Shown here: positions 31,077 through 41,640 of the stretch, one piece after another | Layout: each line of letters starts with the position of its first letter | How positions within the stretch are numbered: the stretch's first letter is position 1 | Origin: Gracilaria domingensis | Taxonomy: Eukaryota; Rhodophyta; Florideophyceae; Gracilariales; Gracilariaceae | Length of the DNA stretch: 64,000 nt | Assembly (NCBI GenBank): GCA_022539475.1 | Contig: VCMS01000069.1 | Span: 186,001-250,000, forward strand | Direction: 5' to 3' | Notes under the pieces: generated by a model | Told to the model about the DNA's origin: nothing | Databases searched by the model: none | The model's input: only the letters and a program-made list of their open reading frames with translations | Made by a program: the position numbers and the translations under genes

Positions 31077-32006
31077 ATGTCGAACGGATACGTGAAGGAT
31101 GAGGAGCTGTTGGCGCTGTTGGAGGGGGATGAGGTACCGCAGACGTTGTCACCAAAGCGGGAAGAGGACGTGATTACGGCGGCTGGTCGGATGTCGCAAA
31201 AGAAGGAAGTAGCTGATGAAAGAAAGAAGTGTGAGGCGAGGAGAGAGGATGGTGATGAGGTGGAGAAGGGTGTAGAATTGGAGGTGGGGGGGGTCGCAAT
31301 GGAGAGAAGGGGTGTGGTGCATCTGAGTCAGTTAGAGGTTGGAGACCAGATAGAGAGTGGGGGCGGGGAGGGTGACAGGGAGATGCGATTTGTGGGGGAG
31401 ATGAAGGCGAGGGTGGGGATGTTGGGGTTGGTGATGAAGGAGCAACTGGACGATGGAATTGTGGAAATTGTAACGGAAATGGGCGGTGTGGTGCTGAGTG
31501 GGGGTGGTAGTGGTGTTTCGGTTGAGGCGATTTCGAGCCTGCGGAATTCGTTGTCGGTATTCGGAGTGGAGATGAGAAATCATGTGTATGGGATAATGGA
31601 GTGTGCAGGAAGGGAGGTTGGAGAGTTGCGGGAGGAGAATAGGGTTCTGAACGAGAGGTTGGATGTGCTGGAGAAGAAGGTGAAGGAGCTGGGCAAGAGG
31701 CAAAGATTGGTGGAAGAGGAGACGGTGAAAGGAGGTGTGGAGGGAAAGACGGAGAAGGGAAGTGTGGGAAGGGTGGCGGTGCAGAAGGGGTCTCCTGTGA
31801 CAACGAAGACAAAGGGTGGTGGGGTTGGGGATGGGAAGAGCCGTCTGAAGAAGAGGCGTAAGGAGATGAAGAAGGTGGTGGAGGAGGTGCGGCGGGAGGG
31901 AGTGGGAGCTCCGGTGGTGACTGGGTTTAGGAGTGCGGCGGAGGTAGCGCGGACTGCGAAGGGGATTCTGAGGGGACAGGAGGAGAGAAGGATGGGAGGG
32001 ATTTGA
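31077..32006 (+). CDS. coiled-coil, basic protein of unknown function
   Basis: The protein has 309 residues, starting MSNGYVKDEELLALL. The frame is open further upstream, but the copy-1 comparison and composition favour this ATG. Residues about 60-130 are charged. A heptad-like coiled coil, LREENRVLNERLDVLEKKVKELGKR, lies near residues 180-205. The C-terminal third is highly basic with SRLKKRRKEMKKVVEEV. The layout of an acidic N-part, coiled coil and basic tail suggests a nucleic-acid-binding oligomer. It could be an ORF1-type protein of a retroelement, but no reverse transcriptase is near. The copy in block 1 has a stop and a truncation. Confidence 0.5.
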   Translation: MSNGYVKDEELLALLEGDEVPQTLSPKREEDVITAAGRMSQKKEVADERKKCEARREDGDEVEKGVELEVGGVAMERRGVVHLSQLEVGDQIESGGGEGDREMRFVGEMKARVGMLGLVMKEQLDDGIVEIVTEMGGVVLSGGGSGVSVEAISSLRNSLSVFGVEMRNHVYGIMECAGREVGELREENRVLNERLDVLEKKVKELGKRQRLVEEETVKGGVEGKTEKGSVGRVAVQKGSPVTTKTKGGGVGDGKSRLKKRRKEMKKVVEEVRREGVGAPVVTGFRSAAEVARTAKGILRGQEERRMGGI

Positions 32007-32498
32007 AGCCGTTTTGAGGCGAGGCGGGTATACGAGAAGGGGGAGGGTTGTCCACCTGACTTCTACAAAATGACGTTTGCGGAGACGGAGAGAGAGGATG
32101 CGAACGCGTGATGGGCGAGAAATGGGTAAATAGCGGGGGTGGTGTGGACTGGGAAGAAGCGATGGGATGATTGAGGTGGGATGAGTTGCGATTGGCATTG
32201 CAACATGGAAGAAAATGGAAAGGCAAACTAGCACGAGTGCAGTTTTGAGAGAGGGTCGCGGAAAAGAGTGAATGGGGTGGTGCGGCGAAGTAGAACCTCT
32301 ACAACAACTAGGGGACCCAAGAACTAAACTGCGCGAAATGGAATTTAATATTCCAAATTTCTTAATTTTTTGAGTGCCAGCCTCTGCAACCCGCTCGCGC
32401 GCACCAAATAGCCCCAAAACTAGCTTAGTTTCCAAAGCGAACAGACTATATTCCACTTCGCAGAACACAGACGAAGATTACCCCCACGTTATGAAGTT

Positions 32499-32663
32499 AT
32501 GAACCAGATGAAAGCTCAGTTGTACAATGATGAGAACATCAACCCACTTGCCTGCTGTTTTCCTGTCATCCTGCAGATTCCGGTTTGGATTGCATTTTAT
32601 CGTTCCGTACTCAATCTTGCTGTCGAAAACCTGCTCAGAAACTCTTCCCTATGGGTACCAAGC
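32499..32663 (+). pseudogene. ALB3: ALB3/YidC/Oxa1-type insertase fragment
   Basis: About 55 residues match the conserved core of YidC-family insertases: QLYNDENINPLACC, FPVILQIPVWIAFYRSVLN and ENLLRNSSLWVPS. These cover the NPLxGCLP turn and the IPVWIxLYR transmembrane segment. The pattern is closer to plastid Alb3 than to mitochondrial Oxa1. There the protein inserts light-harvesting and other proteins into the thylakoid membrane. The match stops abruptly on both sides, so this is a fragment left by a partial duplication. Confidence 0.75.
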
Positions 32664-34156
32664 CATAGCTGTCTTGTTGAAACTCAAGATGTCTGGCGGG
32701 TACGAATGTGCCATGTTAACGTCGTCGTACTAGAACCTGGTAAGGCGCCTCTCTGAGGAAGGGGCGATGACGAAGGAAAATGCTTCTAGTACACTGTTAC
32801 TCTAGCGCAACAACGGAGGCGCCAATTCCGGCAACAAAGGCGCTTCTTTCCGAGAAGGATACAAATGCACGAATCCAGAACAGTGCAGGTTTTTCACTTC
32901 TAGCAACGTTGACACATCCGTCTCGTAACGAACGGAAGAGTGAGAAGTCGCAAAGGTCTGCGATGGAATTGTAAAAGCGGCAAGATGCGAGTGTGGCTTC
33001 AATCTGCCACCCAATAAAGCCAGCCGGCAATGAGCTCGGGCAGTATGTTTGGCGGCAATACGCTCAAAAAGCTCAAGCATAGAGCCAGAAAGCTCAACAC
33101 GTGCAGGACTTCGATGTGGTGTCTGCTGATCGAAAGATTCCGAGGCGTGAAACTCTTGTACTCAAAAGCACGAAGCTGCTTCACGAGCACAACATTCTCG
33201 AGCAGGAACTACTCGGAATGGGGTAGTAAAGTCTTTCAAATTAGCTGTAGAAGGCCGCTCGGATGCGAAAGGGTCGTTTGCTGCGACATCGGATTGGTGG
33301 TGAGCGACATCGACGCCGCGCGTCTTTGACTTCGGAACGTCAACGAAAATGATATGCCACAAATGTGGCACATTATTGATCGATACGATGCCTTTGCACC
33401 TGCTTCGACAGCCACCGTGGACGACGATATATGCTTGCTAGCTCTGTTGCTTCCTCAATTCACACGCGCAGAACAGCTCATTGCACAAGAGCAAATACAA
33501 ATTGATTAACTGCAACAGATTGTTGCAAAGAAGCAAACCGTGCTTGACGACTCAACGGCCAGCAACACGACCAGGAGCACAGAACAAACAACCTTTAACA
33601 AAAACATTGATATCCTCTTTACACAATGCGTCCAAAAACTGCAAACTTGCGCCAGCCGATCGCAAACCATATTTCTGTCACAGCCAAGCTTCACACCTCA
33701 TTAGGTTACACTATCTTGACAGTCTTTGGGTCTCGTTTGCAAATCGGCGTATACGAAGCCTTAAGGCCCTTGCGTAGGTATGCTTGTACAGCAGCATCTT
33801 TCGGCATTGAAAGAGTCGACCGTTTTGGTTGCTCACGTATCGCATACATCCATCTTTTATCTCGTTCTGTGACAAACGCACTTCAACTTGAACCTTGTCT
33901 ATCATTGCGGCTCTTTTCTCCCTGTACCACTTTTTCGACACCATCTACGAATTCTTGCCTTCTGCTGTCTCTTCAGCTCCATTTCTTCATCCTGATCCAA
34001 ATTTTCTTGCATACTCTTCTTCTCCGTTTTCGTGGAATGCAGCTTGGTAGGTTCAAGCGTAACGTCCTCTCCTTTCATAGCCCTTTGTCTTGAATTCTTC
34101 GGATGATGCCACTGTCAAACTGTTTTTCTACAGCACTGGCGTGAACATGATTATCT
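32664..34156. other. decayed sequence with possible coding remnants
   Basis: There is no intact gene. A plus-strand piece around 33355-33510 (MPQMWHIIDRYDAFAP and on through LLLPQFTRAEQLIAQEQ) reads like a real protein interrupted by a stop, but I cannot place it in a family. The rest holds only short frames. Confidence 0.4.
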
Positions 34157-34594
34157 TTACTTTTCTATGGGTTGTTCTTTCTTCCGGGATTCCTTTTTTA
34201 GATGACGCTCTATTCTCTTTTTGTTCTTCTTAATCCTACGCCCAATTTCAGCAATGCTCAAGTTGTCTGAAAACGTTCTGTTTTTCCGCTTTTCGTAGTC
34301 CACATAATGAGTTAGTTTGTCACTGTCAATAGGAGAACGACAAATTGGACAAACCGCTGCTGCAGGATGTATTTCTCGAATATCCATGTTGTCCAAATGC
34401 TCATTAGTAATCTACAATACAATTTGTTCCTTTTCTGCGGTTGAGAGCAAAGGTGAAATGCATGTATAGTAGAAAACATGTGGGCATTCCAATTTGACTA
34501 CGTGGCCTTCGAGAGCTTCCAGGCAAATTGCGCAATTGTCTGGATGACCTGCATGTACCATTTTGTGCAATACGCACTCTTTCTGTGGCAACAA
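34157..34594 (-). pseudogene. RING-finger protein with in-frame stop
   Basis: The minus-strand frame reads NCAICLEALEGHVVKLECPH with VFYYTCI and, about 35 codons on, VCPICRSPI. This is a C3HC4-type RING layout in which the usual His/Cys after CPHVF is Tyr. A TAG at 34414-34412 interrupts the frame after EQIVL, and the same frame resumes at once and continues to 34157. The tail is strongly basic (RRIKKNKKRIERHLKKES). RING proteins act as ubiquitin ligases. The missing ligand and the stop suggest a decaying copy. Stop readthrough is less likely. Confidence 0.65.
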
Positions 34595-34813
34595 AGGTAA
34601 ACGAAAGAGATAAAGAGATGGTGTGGCTGGCGTATTGCAACGGCGGAATTGTCACGGTGAGGGGAGGTGTACACTACGAGGGAAGGAGCAACCGAAAGGA
34701 AAGAGTGGTAAGAGCAATGAAGTGATCCAGCAGAGAACCAATGAGAGAAAAGAGCTGTAACGGAAATAGAGTGGCAAGCGGAGGAAATCGCTGAGTCGAA
34801 AGACGATATCAGC

Positions 34814-35965
34814 TCAGAGTGGTGAGGTGAGCGGTGGAAACAGCCTTGAATTGGACCGATTGAGGGCGGCAAAAGCCCAAGGGCGGAAATAATGGTGGCG
34901 CAAAGTGACAAGATAAAGATTAGCTACAAGAAAGACAGCATGTTTGAGAGATCCTAGCCGAAAAGAGAAGCGGCGAAAAGCACAGAGTCCAAGAGCGTGG
35001 ATCCGGAGGGGAACGAGGATTGAAGTGACGAACAGAGGAGCGGAGAGGCGTAACGCAGGAAGCACGGTAAGGTCTATAGCGGCGATAAGAAGGGCGATAA
35101 GGCCGAAAATTGTCCAAACGGGGTCACAGCAAGACAGAAAGGTGGTAAAGTGCAAATGCAGCAAGGCAGAGAAACCAAAAAACGCAGAGACCGCGACGAA
35201 GATGGGCTTCGAGGAAACGAGGGGGTGATGCGAATGGAATACAAGAAAGGAGGGGAAAAGAAACCACGCAGCAGAATGAGTGTAGGCAAGATTAGTGGAG
35301 CTAGAAGGGGCAGGGGAACACTCGTCCAAACGTAAAGCAACGAATTGAGAGTTTGCACTCAGTTCAAAGGCAGTGGCGAGAACAACGTTATAGTAAAGAC
35401 TGGCAAAATTGGACGGCGAATTGGTGGAGGGAGGACAAAGAAACAAGGCGGAGAGGAGCTTTCGCACGTAAGCAGAAGTTGCAAAGCCAAGGAATTGAGA
35501 CAACAGCATAATGGAAATGCGGAGTGGCGTTTGGATGCAAACCCTGCAAGGCTGAAGAAGAGAAGAGCCGGAATCTGAAAGTGTCGGTTTGGGTGGGAGG
35601 GCTTTGGGGTGCAGTAGCCAAAAGTTCCTGCTGCTGACGTCGTGGTTCTCGAACGAACTGGTGTGATGACCAGATCTTCGAGAACTACCGCGAGTGACAC
35701 TGGGGAGGGGGGAGGAACTGCGGTAGCCGAAAGTAAAGCCACTTGCAGAGTCAGATTTTGCCTTACTGACGTGACATACAAACATGTATGTCGGAAGTAA
35801 GCATGGTTTCAGATATGACGCTGAACCCACGAGTTTGACCCTCTCACACGGGGTGGTCAAAATCGTCCTAAAGAGTAAGCTGGTGGGGGTACAGATTCTC
35901 GGGAATGGCATCGTCGTCGGGTTTGGCTTAAGGTTGAGCCGCGAAGTTGTGATTCTACTCATCAA
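34814..35965 (-). CDS. hypothetical multi-pass membrane protein
   Basis: The frame encodes 383 residues without interruption. The first 130 residues are Ser/Thr/Pro-rich. The remainder has several hydrophobic stretches, such as SIMLLSQFLGFATSAYV, PIFVAVSAFFGFSALLHL and TIFGLIALLIAAIDLTVL, separated by Ser/Pro-rich loops. No known family is recognised. The hydrophobic bias could come from reading the antisense of a purine-rich, non-coding stretch, so this is only a candidate gene. It lies between pseudogenes. Confidence 0.35.
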   Translation of the reverse strand: MMSRITTSRLNLKPNPTTMPFPRICTPTSLLFRTILTTPCERVKLVGSASYLKPCLLPTYMFVCHVSKAKSDSASGFTFGYRSSSPLPSVTRGSSRRSGHHTSSFENHDVSSRNFWLLHPKALPPKPTLSDSGSSLLQPCRVCIQTPLRISIMLLSQFLGFATSAYVRKLLSALFLCPPSTNSPSNFASLYYNVVLATAFELSANSQFVALRLDECSPAPSSSTNLAYTHSAAWFLFPSFLVFHSHHPLVSSKPIFVAVSAFFGFSALLHLHFTTFLSCCDPVWTIFGLIALLIAAIDLTVLPALRLSAPLFVTSILVPLRIHALGLCAFRRFSFRLGSLKHAVFLVANLYLVTLRHHYFRPWAFAALNRSNSRLFPPLTSPL

Positions 35966-37365
35966 CTTTTTCGTTATACCAGCCCTAGCACTCGTCCCCA
36001 GGAAGTCATTTGGACACAGCTTTCACTCCATTAAAAGCTTATTGAGGCGTTTCGATTCCACCTTCAAATGGTGGGCAAGCTTGCGACGAGAAAGCGGGCA
36101 AGGTCTGCAACCGAGAAAAAGTGTCAGGGTTCTGCGAAGCGGAAACAGCTCGAGAAAGACGAAGAAATCTTGTCCGATGAGATTGACAGCGATCCTGAAG
36201 TCGATAAAAGCTCAGTGGAGTCATCCAGTGAATCGGAGCATGAAAACGAAACGGTTGAGGAAGAAAGGCTTCGCTTAGCTCGTGCTTACCTTCGTCACGT
36301 TGGAGTGTCCGAAGATGCCGCTGCTTCGGACGGTGATGATTGAATCGGGGAAGAATTGAAGGCGAGCAACCAAATGCTTCGTAAACACGCTTTGCGAGAC
36401 CAGGCGAAGTTTTTCGCGCATATCGCTGACCGCTTCTCTGCATCGATTAGCAGCATTAAGATCAATAAGTGCAAAGGTCATGTTCTATCACCAACGTTCG
36501 TTGCGTTGTGCTCTCTCGACGACGTGACAGCCGTGTCTGGCGGTAAAGATGCCAGGTTGATTGTATGGGATGTCGAGACGGGAAAACCTTGCCATGTGTT
36601 CAAACCAACTATTGACGAAGAAAAAAAGAAGAACCCTGTTGCCGTGAAAGGCCATGTTGGTAACATCCTGGCTGTGGCAATCACCGATGATGGAAGTGCA
36701 GCGCGGCAAAGACGGGGTTATCCGTGTTTGGGATGTTCGTGCTGGGAATTTAATACAGACTTTGCGAGGCCATAGACACGCTGTGACTGGGCTTACTTTT
36801 AGGTCAGGTTCGTGGCAGCTGTTCTCAGCATCAGCTGACCGGACAGTTAAAGTATGGGATATCAACGAAATGGCGTACGTGGAGACCCTGTTCGGTCATG
36901 GAGCTGATGTTGACGCTATTAGTTATGTGTCAATGGAGCGCGCATTATCTTGTGAAAGGGACGGCACGCTTCGGTCGTACAAAGTATTTGAGGGATCGCA
37001 ACTTGTATTTCGCAATGCGGAAACCATTTCATTGGATACCGTCGCCATGATTAGCGAGCATCGTTTCGTATCAGAAGGAGACGACGGGACTGTTTGCTTA
37101 TGGCAAATGAATAAGAAGAAGCCGTTATCAACCATCGAACACGCTCACGGCTTCGGTCTTGGCTGCGAGAACTGGATTTACGCCGTATTTGCCTTTCGAA
37201 ACACAGACCTAGCCGTATCTGGAGCGGGTGATGGCTTCCTTCGTTTCTGGAAATGTGAAGATGTTCCGAAATTACAACCTGTGAGTAGTTTGGAAGTTGG
37301 TCCAGGGTTTGTTAATGGAATTGCAATCGGACATCAAAATCGAATCTTGGCGACTGCGGTTGGTA

Positions 37366-39406
37366 CACCCAGTGACCGCAAAAGATGTGGGTGAATAATT
37401 AGTATGGTAACGAATATAATGTGGCCCACACTAATTATGGCAGAGGCTCTCAGGGGGTGGGTCGAAATTAATGTGGGTGAGCGTATCAATTGTCCCCAAA
37501 CCCAAGCGCCGGCGTGTCCTGATCATAACGGATTTGTCTCCTCTCGCGAGAGCACTCCCCAAACCTTTTACTACAACATATCTCACTGAATGTCTGTGCC
37601 GCTAAGTGCTTCTCCAATCATTGCGGCATTTCAGCGCGCTGCAGCCACAACAAAAAACATTGATTGTTCTTCTCCAACCGATCAAACTGAAAACATCCGA
37701 CGTAACACAAACCACACCTCAGTGTAGCACACAGCAAAACGACAAGTTCACAGACACAAAAAAGGTTTAAGCCAAGTTCTAACCATCGCCGAGCGAGCAA
37801 AAGAAGCTGCATGGATGACAAAAACAGCAAGTCGTGAAGGTTCTAAACACATTGCTTCTAAAACGGTTGCGCAATTTCCAGTTTTCTTTCGTGGATCTAT
37901 GAAAGCAAACCTACAAAAAGCCAGCAGAATTTGGCGCAGTAGATTGCAGTACCTTGACGAACAAGGAGATATTCAAACCAGAGGTTCCTGCTCTTCGATA
38001 TCTCGCAGCACGCACCTTGGTTTGAAACGCGTCAATCTGAAAGCACGTGAAGGCAGAGGGCGTAAATCGCGCGCTTGGGTGCAAGGGATCCACTTGAAAA
38101 TGATCGAAGAGTTTGACAGATTTCGAAAAATCGGGGTTAAATTCAATTGGAAAGTTCTTCAGGCGCTTGAACTCACTCTCATTACGCGTTCGACAAGCAT
38201 TGTGTACGAAAGAAACACAATTGATGCCCGATCAAAGAAACCAATCAGCCAGTGCATTTCTCGACGTTGGATCCAATCGTTTATGGATCGTTAGAGGATT
38301 TTCAGTAGAGCCCATACGGGGAAACTCATGCTATCCCCTGCAAAGACGGAGATGATCCACAAATAAGTAGCCTAACATCTCGGCAAGGTGTCCCGCGAGT
38401 AGAACAGTGGAAGATGGAAGAACGAAGACGTCGAGAATGCAGATGAAACGCACTTTGTGATCAACGTTGACAACGGTAAGACGCTTGGATTCTGTGAAGA
38501 GAAGGAGGTCAAGTATTGCGACGTTGCTTCTGGCAGTAAAGGGATGACAATGGTAGTACGTTTGAGTGGTGGAAGTCATTCGCGAATCGAGCCCGCGTTT
38601 ATGGTATTCACGAACAAATCAAGGTCATACCCAATTTGCGGCGTCAGTGATGATGTTCCAGGTGTATCCTATCGCACTGGTCCTAAGGGACGGATCGACA
38701 CAGTCGTTATGTCTCAATGCTTTAGCGAACCCAGAGCAATTAGATCGTTACCGAATGATCGCAAGCGAATTTTTTTTGTTGACAATTGCAGCGGTCATAA
38801 TCTCACACTTGATTTGGAACAAGCAATGCAGCTTCTAAATACGGAAGTGCATCACTTTCCGCTCAACGCAACACATTTGGTGCAACCTGCAGACGCTTTT
38901 GTTATCCAAAAGATAAAGAGTTTATGGAGCACTCGTTGGGAGAAGTATTAAATGGAAATGATAGCGGAGGGAGCGTGGTCAGAATCAGGAAAGTTGTCTT
39001 ATCCGGGTAAGCGCTTTTTTCTGAAGCTCGCTGCTGCGGCCATCAACGACGTTAATCAACAAAGAGATGTGGATGGGTTAACGTACGCAAGGAAGGCAAT
39101 GGTCAGGTGTGGTTTAGCTTGTAATCTTAACGGGTTGTGGGAAGAACGACAGTTGTACCCGGAGCTCCAGCAGAGCAACATAGGAATCACTTTAACGGGG
39201 AGCTTGTCACGAATGAGCAGTAATTTGGGTTGTATTTTGCCCACACTATTTGCTTCCGAATAAAATAATGTGGCCCACATTATTTGAGTTTGTACCGTAA
39301 TTAGTGTGGTACAGCATTTCATGTGGGCCACATCAATTTATGTGGAGTTGTCTTCATTTCTGTTACCTTAAATGGTGTGGCCCACATCTTTTGCAGTCAC
39401 TGGGTG
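37366..39406 (+). mobile_element. pogo-like (Tc1/mariner) DNA transposon, 2041 bp
   Basis: The ends are inverted repeats of about 26 bp starting CACCCAGTGAC and continuing YGCAAAAGATGTGGG, with one mismatch. Both ends are flanked by TA (37364-37365 and 39407-39408), the Tc1/mariner target duplication. Inside each end lie palindromic TGTGGCCCACA copies (near 37418, 39272 and 39379). Removing the element with one TA restores the RRP9 coding sequence at that point. It carries a broken transposase gene. Confidence 0.9.
37815..38951 (+). pseudogene. pogo-like DDE transposase, disrupted
   Basis: An N-terminal helix-turn-helix-like part runs from 37815 to 38294, with no clear CENP-B match. The catalytic part, at about 38450-38951, reads IFFVDNCSGHN, LNATHLVQPAD and KSLWSTRW. 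This is the DDE_1 pattern with the second Asp in VDN and the third Asp about 37 residues later. The frame changes between the two halves near 38295-38456, so this copy is not active. The first catalytic Asp may be the VDN at about 38460. Confidence 0.75.
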
Positions 39407-39601
39407 TACAGAGCATAGATTAGGGCGATGGGCATCGATCAAAAAGTCGTAAGAAAATGGTTCAGTTCCTTTCTTTACCAAATTACGACTAAAGAGATTG
39501 CATTACTTCGTGCCGCGATATATCTCACGAATTGACTTCATACGCTGCAAGTTTCAGCAACGGAGAGGACCAGAAACATCTATGCGTTTCCAGTGAACTC
39601 A

Positions 39602-41640
39602 TCAATTGTACTCTGCCTTCTTCCGGAGCTGTCCGTCGCAGGTCTCGGAGGTTCCAATACTTGAATGCGAATAGAAGGTGAGCTTTCCAGATGTCAGCTT
39701 TTGAGGAGTGATGATGATTATCTGTCTGTCTGACAAGTACTGTGTGCAAAAGTCTGTCATCTTCCTGAACGCCACTCGTCTGATTGCGTCCTCTTGGAAT
39801 ACATCAATTTCATCAAACACACGTACTGGCATTTGGCATACTTCTGCGAGAGCAAGAATAAAGGCCAGCGTTGTATAGCTTCGTTCACCACCGCTGATGG
39901 AACTGAGTTGTTCTATTGTGTGTCGTTCTCCGTCCTTCATATCATGATGTTGCAGCTGAGTTGTAATGCGAAGCTCGGTCTCACAACTGCTGTTGGTGCG
40001 AAACCGCAGATTACCTGTATGACGTTTGGCATCCAAGAACTGACGAAAGTGATTACGAACCAACGTTTTTAAGACCCTGTTCAGCTTGAATAGCTTTCCT
40101 CTTCGTCTCTTAATCCCGACTAAGAGGCAGTTCTCATAGTGGGCAATCCTCGCTCGTTTCTCCTGGTTATCTTTGTACTGCTTTACAGCCTGCAGATACT
40201 CTGTTTCAATTTCATGCGCACTTTTTCCACCCCGTCACTTCAGTTCAGTTCGAAGTCGTTCTTGTAACGTTCTCACTCTACGTTGGGCCTTCTCGGAAGA
40301 CTCTTTGGACCAATCAACGTTTTTTGGACCAGAACCTAGAGATCTTGCAGCCTCGGTGTATTCCACAACTTTGTTTTGTTGAACGTTCACCTCTCCGCGT
40401 GCCATCTTTAGCCTCTCTGAAGGCTTCTCTGAATCCGTTTTCAGAGTTCGATGTCTAGACTTCACCCTCGCCACCTTCTCGTTTATAATTTCTAGTGATT
40501 AGGTTAAATGAGCAGCCTAGTTGCGAAATTCTTCGCTCTCAGCACTCACTTTTTGAAGTTCTTCTTGCAGTGATGCTTTTGATTGTTCCAAATGGCTGGC
40601 CTCCTGTTGAACCTTGCCCCGATGATGACCAAGATTCTTCATTGCCGACTCAAGCTCAGCAATTTCCCGCTCACATGGATCAGGATTGAACGCGTTTTCT
40701 GCATGGTTCTGCTGATCTTCAATTTTGATCTTTCGTCTTTGCATGTTTGTCAGCTCCGCCCTGCTGCTAGAAAGGTCCTCCACAGTTGCTTCCAATTTGT
40801 TCAGTACGCCACGCAGTTCATCAGATCGATGCGCCAACATGTCTTCACTTCTCCTCATATCTTCATTATCTCGACTCGCATCTCTTTCCAATGCCGCCGA
40901 GTAAAGTCCCATGTCATTCGTTAGATACCGCGCACAGACACCATGGGGGGCATGTCGAAATGTGTTCGACCCGTGTCGTATGTATGCTCTGTCCACGCGC
41001 TTGTTCCATACCGTGTGCACATTAGGAACTCTCTTCCAAGCCAACTTCCTCACGTCATCCTCGGTACTGAGCACCACTTTCTCAATTTGGGCCATGCCTA
41101 ACAGTGCGTTGAACACAGCATCATGTTCGATGTCCATGGTTGCGAGTATTGTCCGATAACGACTGTCTTGTAACGGAGGAACGTCCTTATCTCCAACACG
41201 ATACCTTTTTGCATGTCAATTCAGAAATCAGAACGTTGGGCCTAAACCTTCCTGGAAAAGTTGCATTGAGCAGCGCTGCGTCTTGCATATCATGAACGAT
41301 ATAGGTCATTAAGAGATTCCTTCCCACAGCTACTTCAATCGCACTATGCCATGATTAATCTCGCAACTTCACATATTGCGCAAAAGGACCGATTGGTGGA
41401 TGCTTGAAACGGGACCTACGCCGATTTATCCCTCTGGATACCTGAGCCACGTCATCTCGAAATCGCGCTACACTATTCCTATTCTTGGTCATTGCTGTTT
41501 CATATATGTGTTGCCACCTTCTGTGCTTGAACTCCGTCCTGCATCGTGAGAATTCTTGTTTTGCCGCAGCTGAAGCTGCAGCTGAATCGAGCGTGACCGT
41601 GGACAGGGCGCACATATTTGGACTGCGGGATGAAGTTCTT
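39602..41640 (-). pseudogene. SMC6: SMC6, 5'-truncated and frameshifted
   Basis: SMC6 partners SMC5 in DNA repair. The 3' part is clear: SISGGERSYTTLAFIL (ABC signature), ALAEVCQMPVRVFDEIDVF (Walker B) and IIIITPQ. Going upstream on the minus strand come coiled coil (40470-40235 and 40950-40517), a hinge (about 41450-40950, with PIGPFAQYVKLRD) and the preceding coiled coil (to about 41615). The N-terminal ATPase head with Walker A is absent, and the rest changes frame several times. It is a decayed partial copy. Confidence 0.85.

Larger units (their letters stand above)
23099..31649. repeat. segmental duplication, copy 2
   Basis: This is the second copy of the block at 1-9454. The offset between copies falls from 23098 at the left to 22195 at the right because of the insertion in copy 1 and the deletion in copy 2. 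Copy 2 continues intact on both sides: leftwards into the 5' end of the ParB/dioxygenase gene (22176), and rightwards to the end of the coiled-coil gene (32006). It is therefore the better preserved version of the locus. Confidence 0.93.
36068..39452 (+). pseudogene. RRP9: RRP9/U3-55K WD40 protein gene, broken and split by a transposon
   Basis: RRP9 is the U3 snoRNP subunit needed for 18S rRNA processing in the nucleolus. The N-terminus is basic then acidic, with the family's EEERLRLARAYL near residues 70-81. WD40 repeats follow, including GGKDARLIVWDVETG, KDGVIRVWDVRAG and SADRTVKVWDIN. The end, EHRLGRWASIKKS, is the typical RRP9 C-terminus and lies beyond a transposon at 37366-39406. Besides that insertion there is an in-frame TGA at 36341-36343 and a frame change near 36700. 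An essential gene could not survive this, so a working copy must lie elsewhere. Confidence 0.85.

Noticed and set aside
31077-32006. Retroelement ORF1 or gag-like protein
   Set aside because: The coiled-coil/basic layout fits loosely, but no reverse transcriptase, RNase H, poly-A tail or terminal repeat is near. It is better left as unknown.
31174-32468. Long minus-strand open frames of 212 and 378 codons
   Set aside because: They are the antisense of the purine-rich coiled-coil gene. Their Pro/His/Ser/Leu-rich composition is what antisense of Glu/Gly/Lys codons gives.
35784-36278. Plus-strand frame of 164 codons overlapping the RRP9 start
   Set aside because: It overlaps the recognisable RRP9 N-terminus in another frame and has no family likeness.
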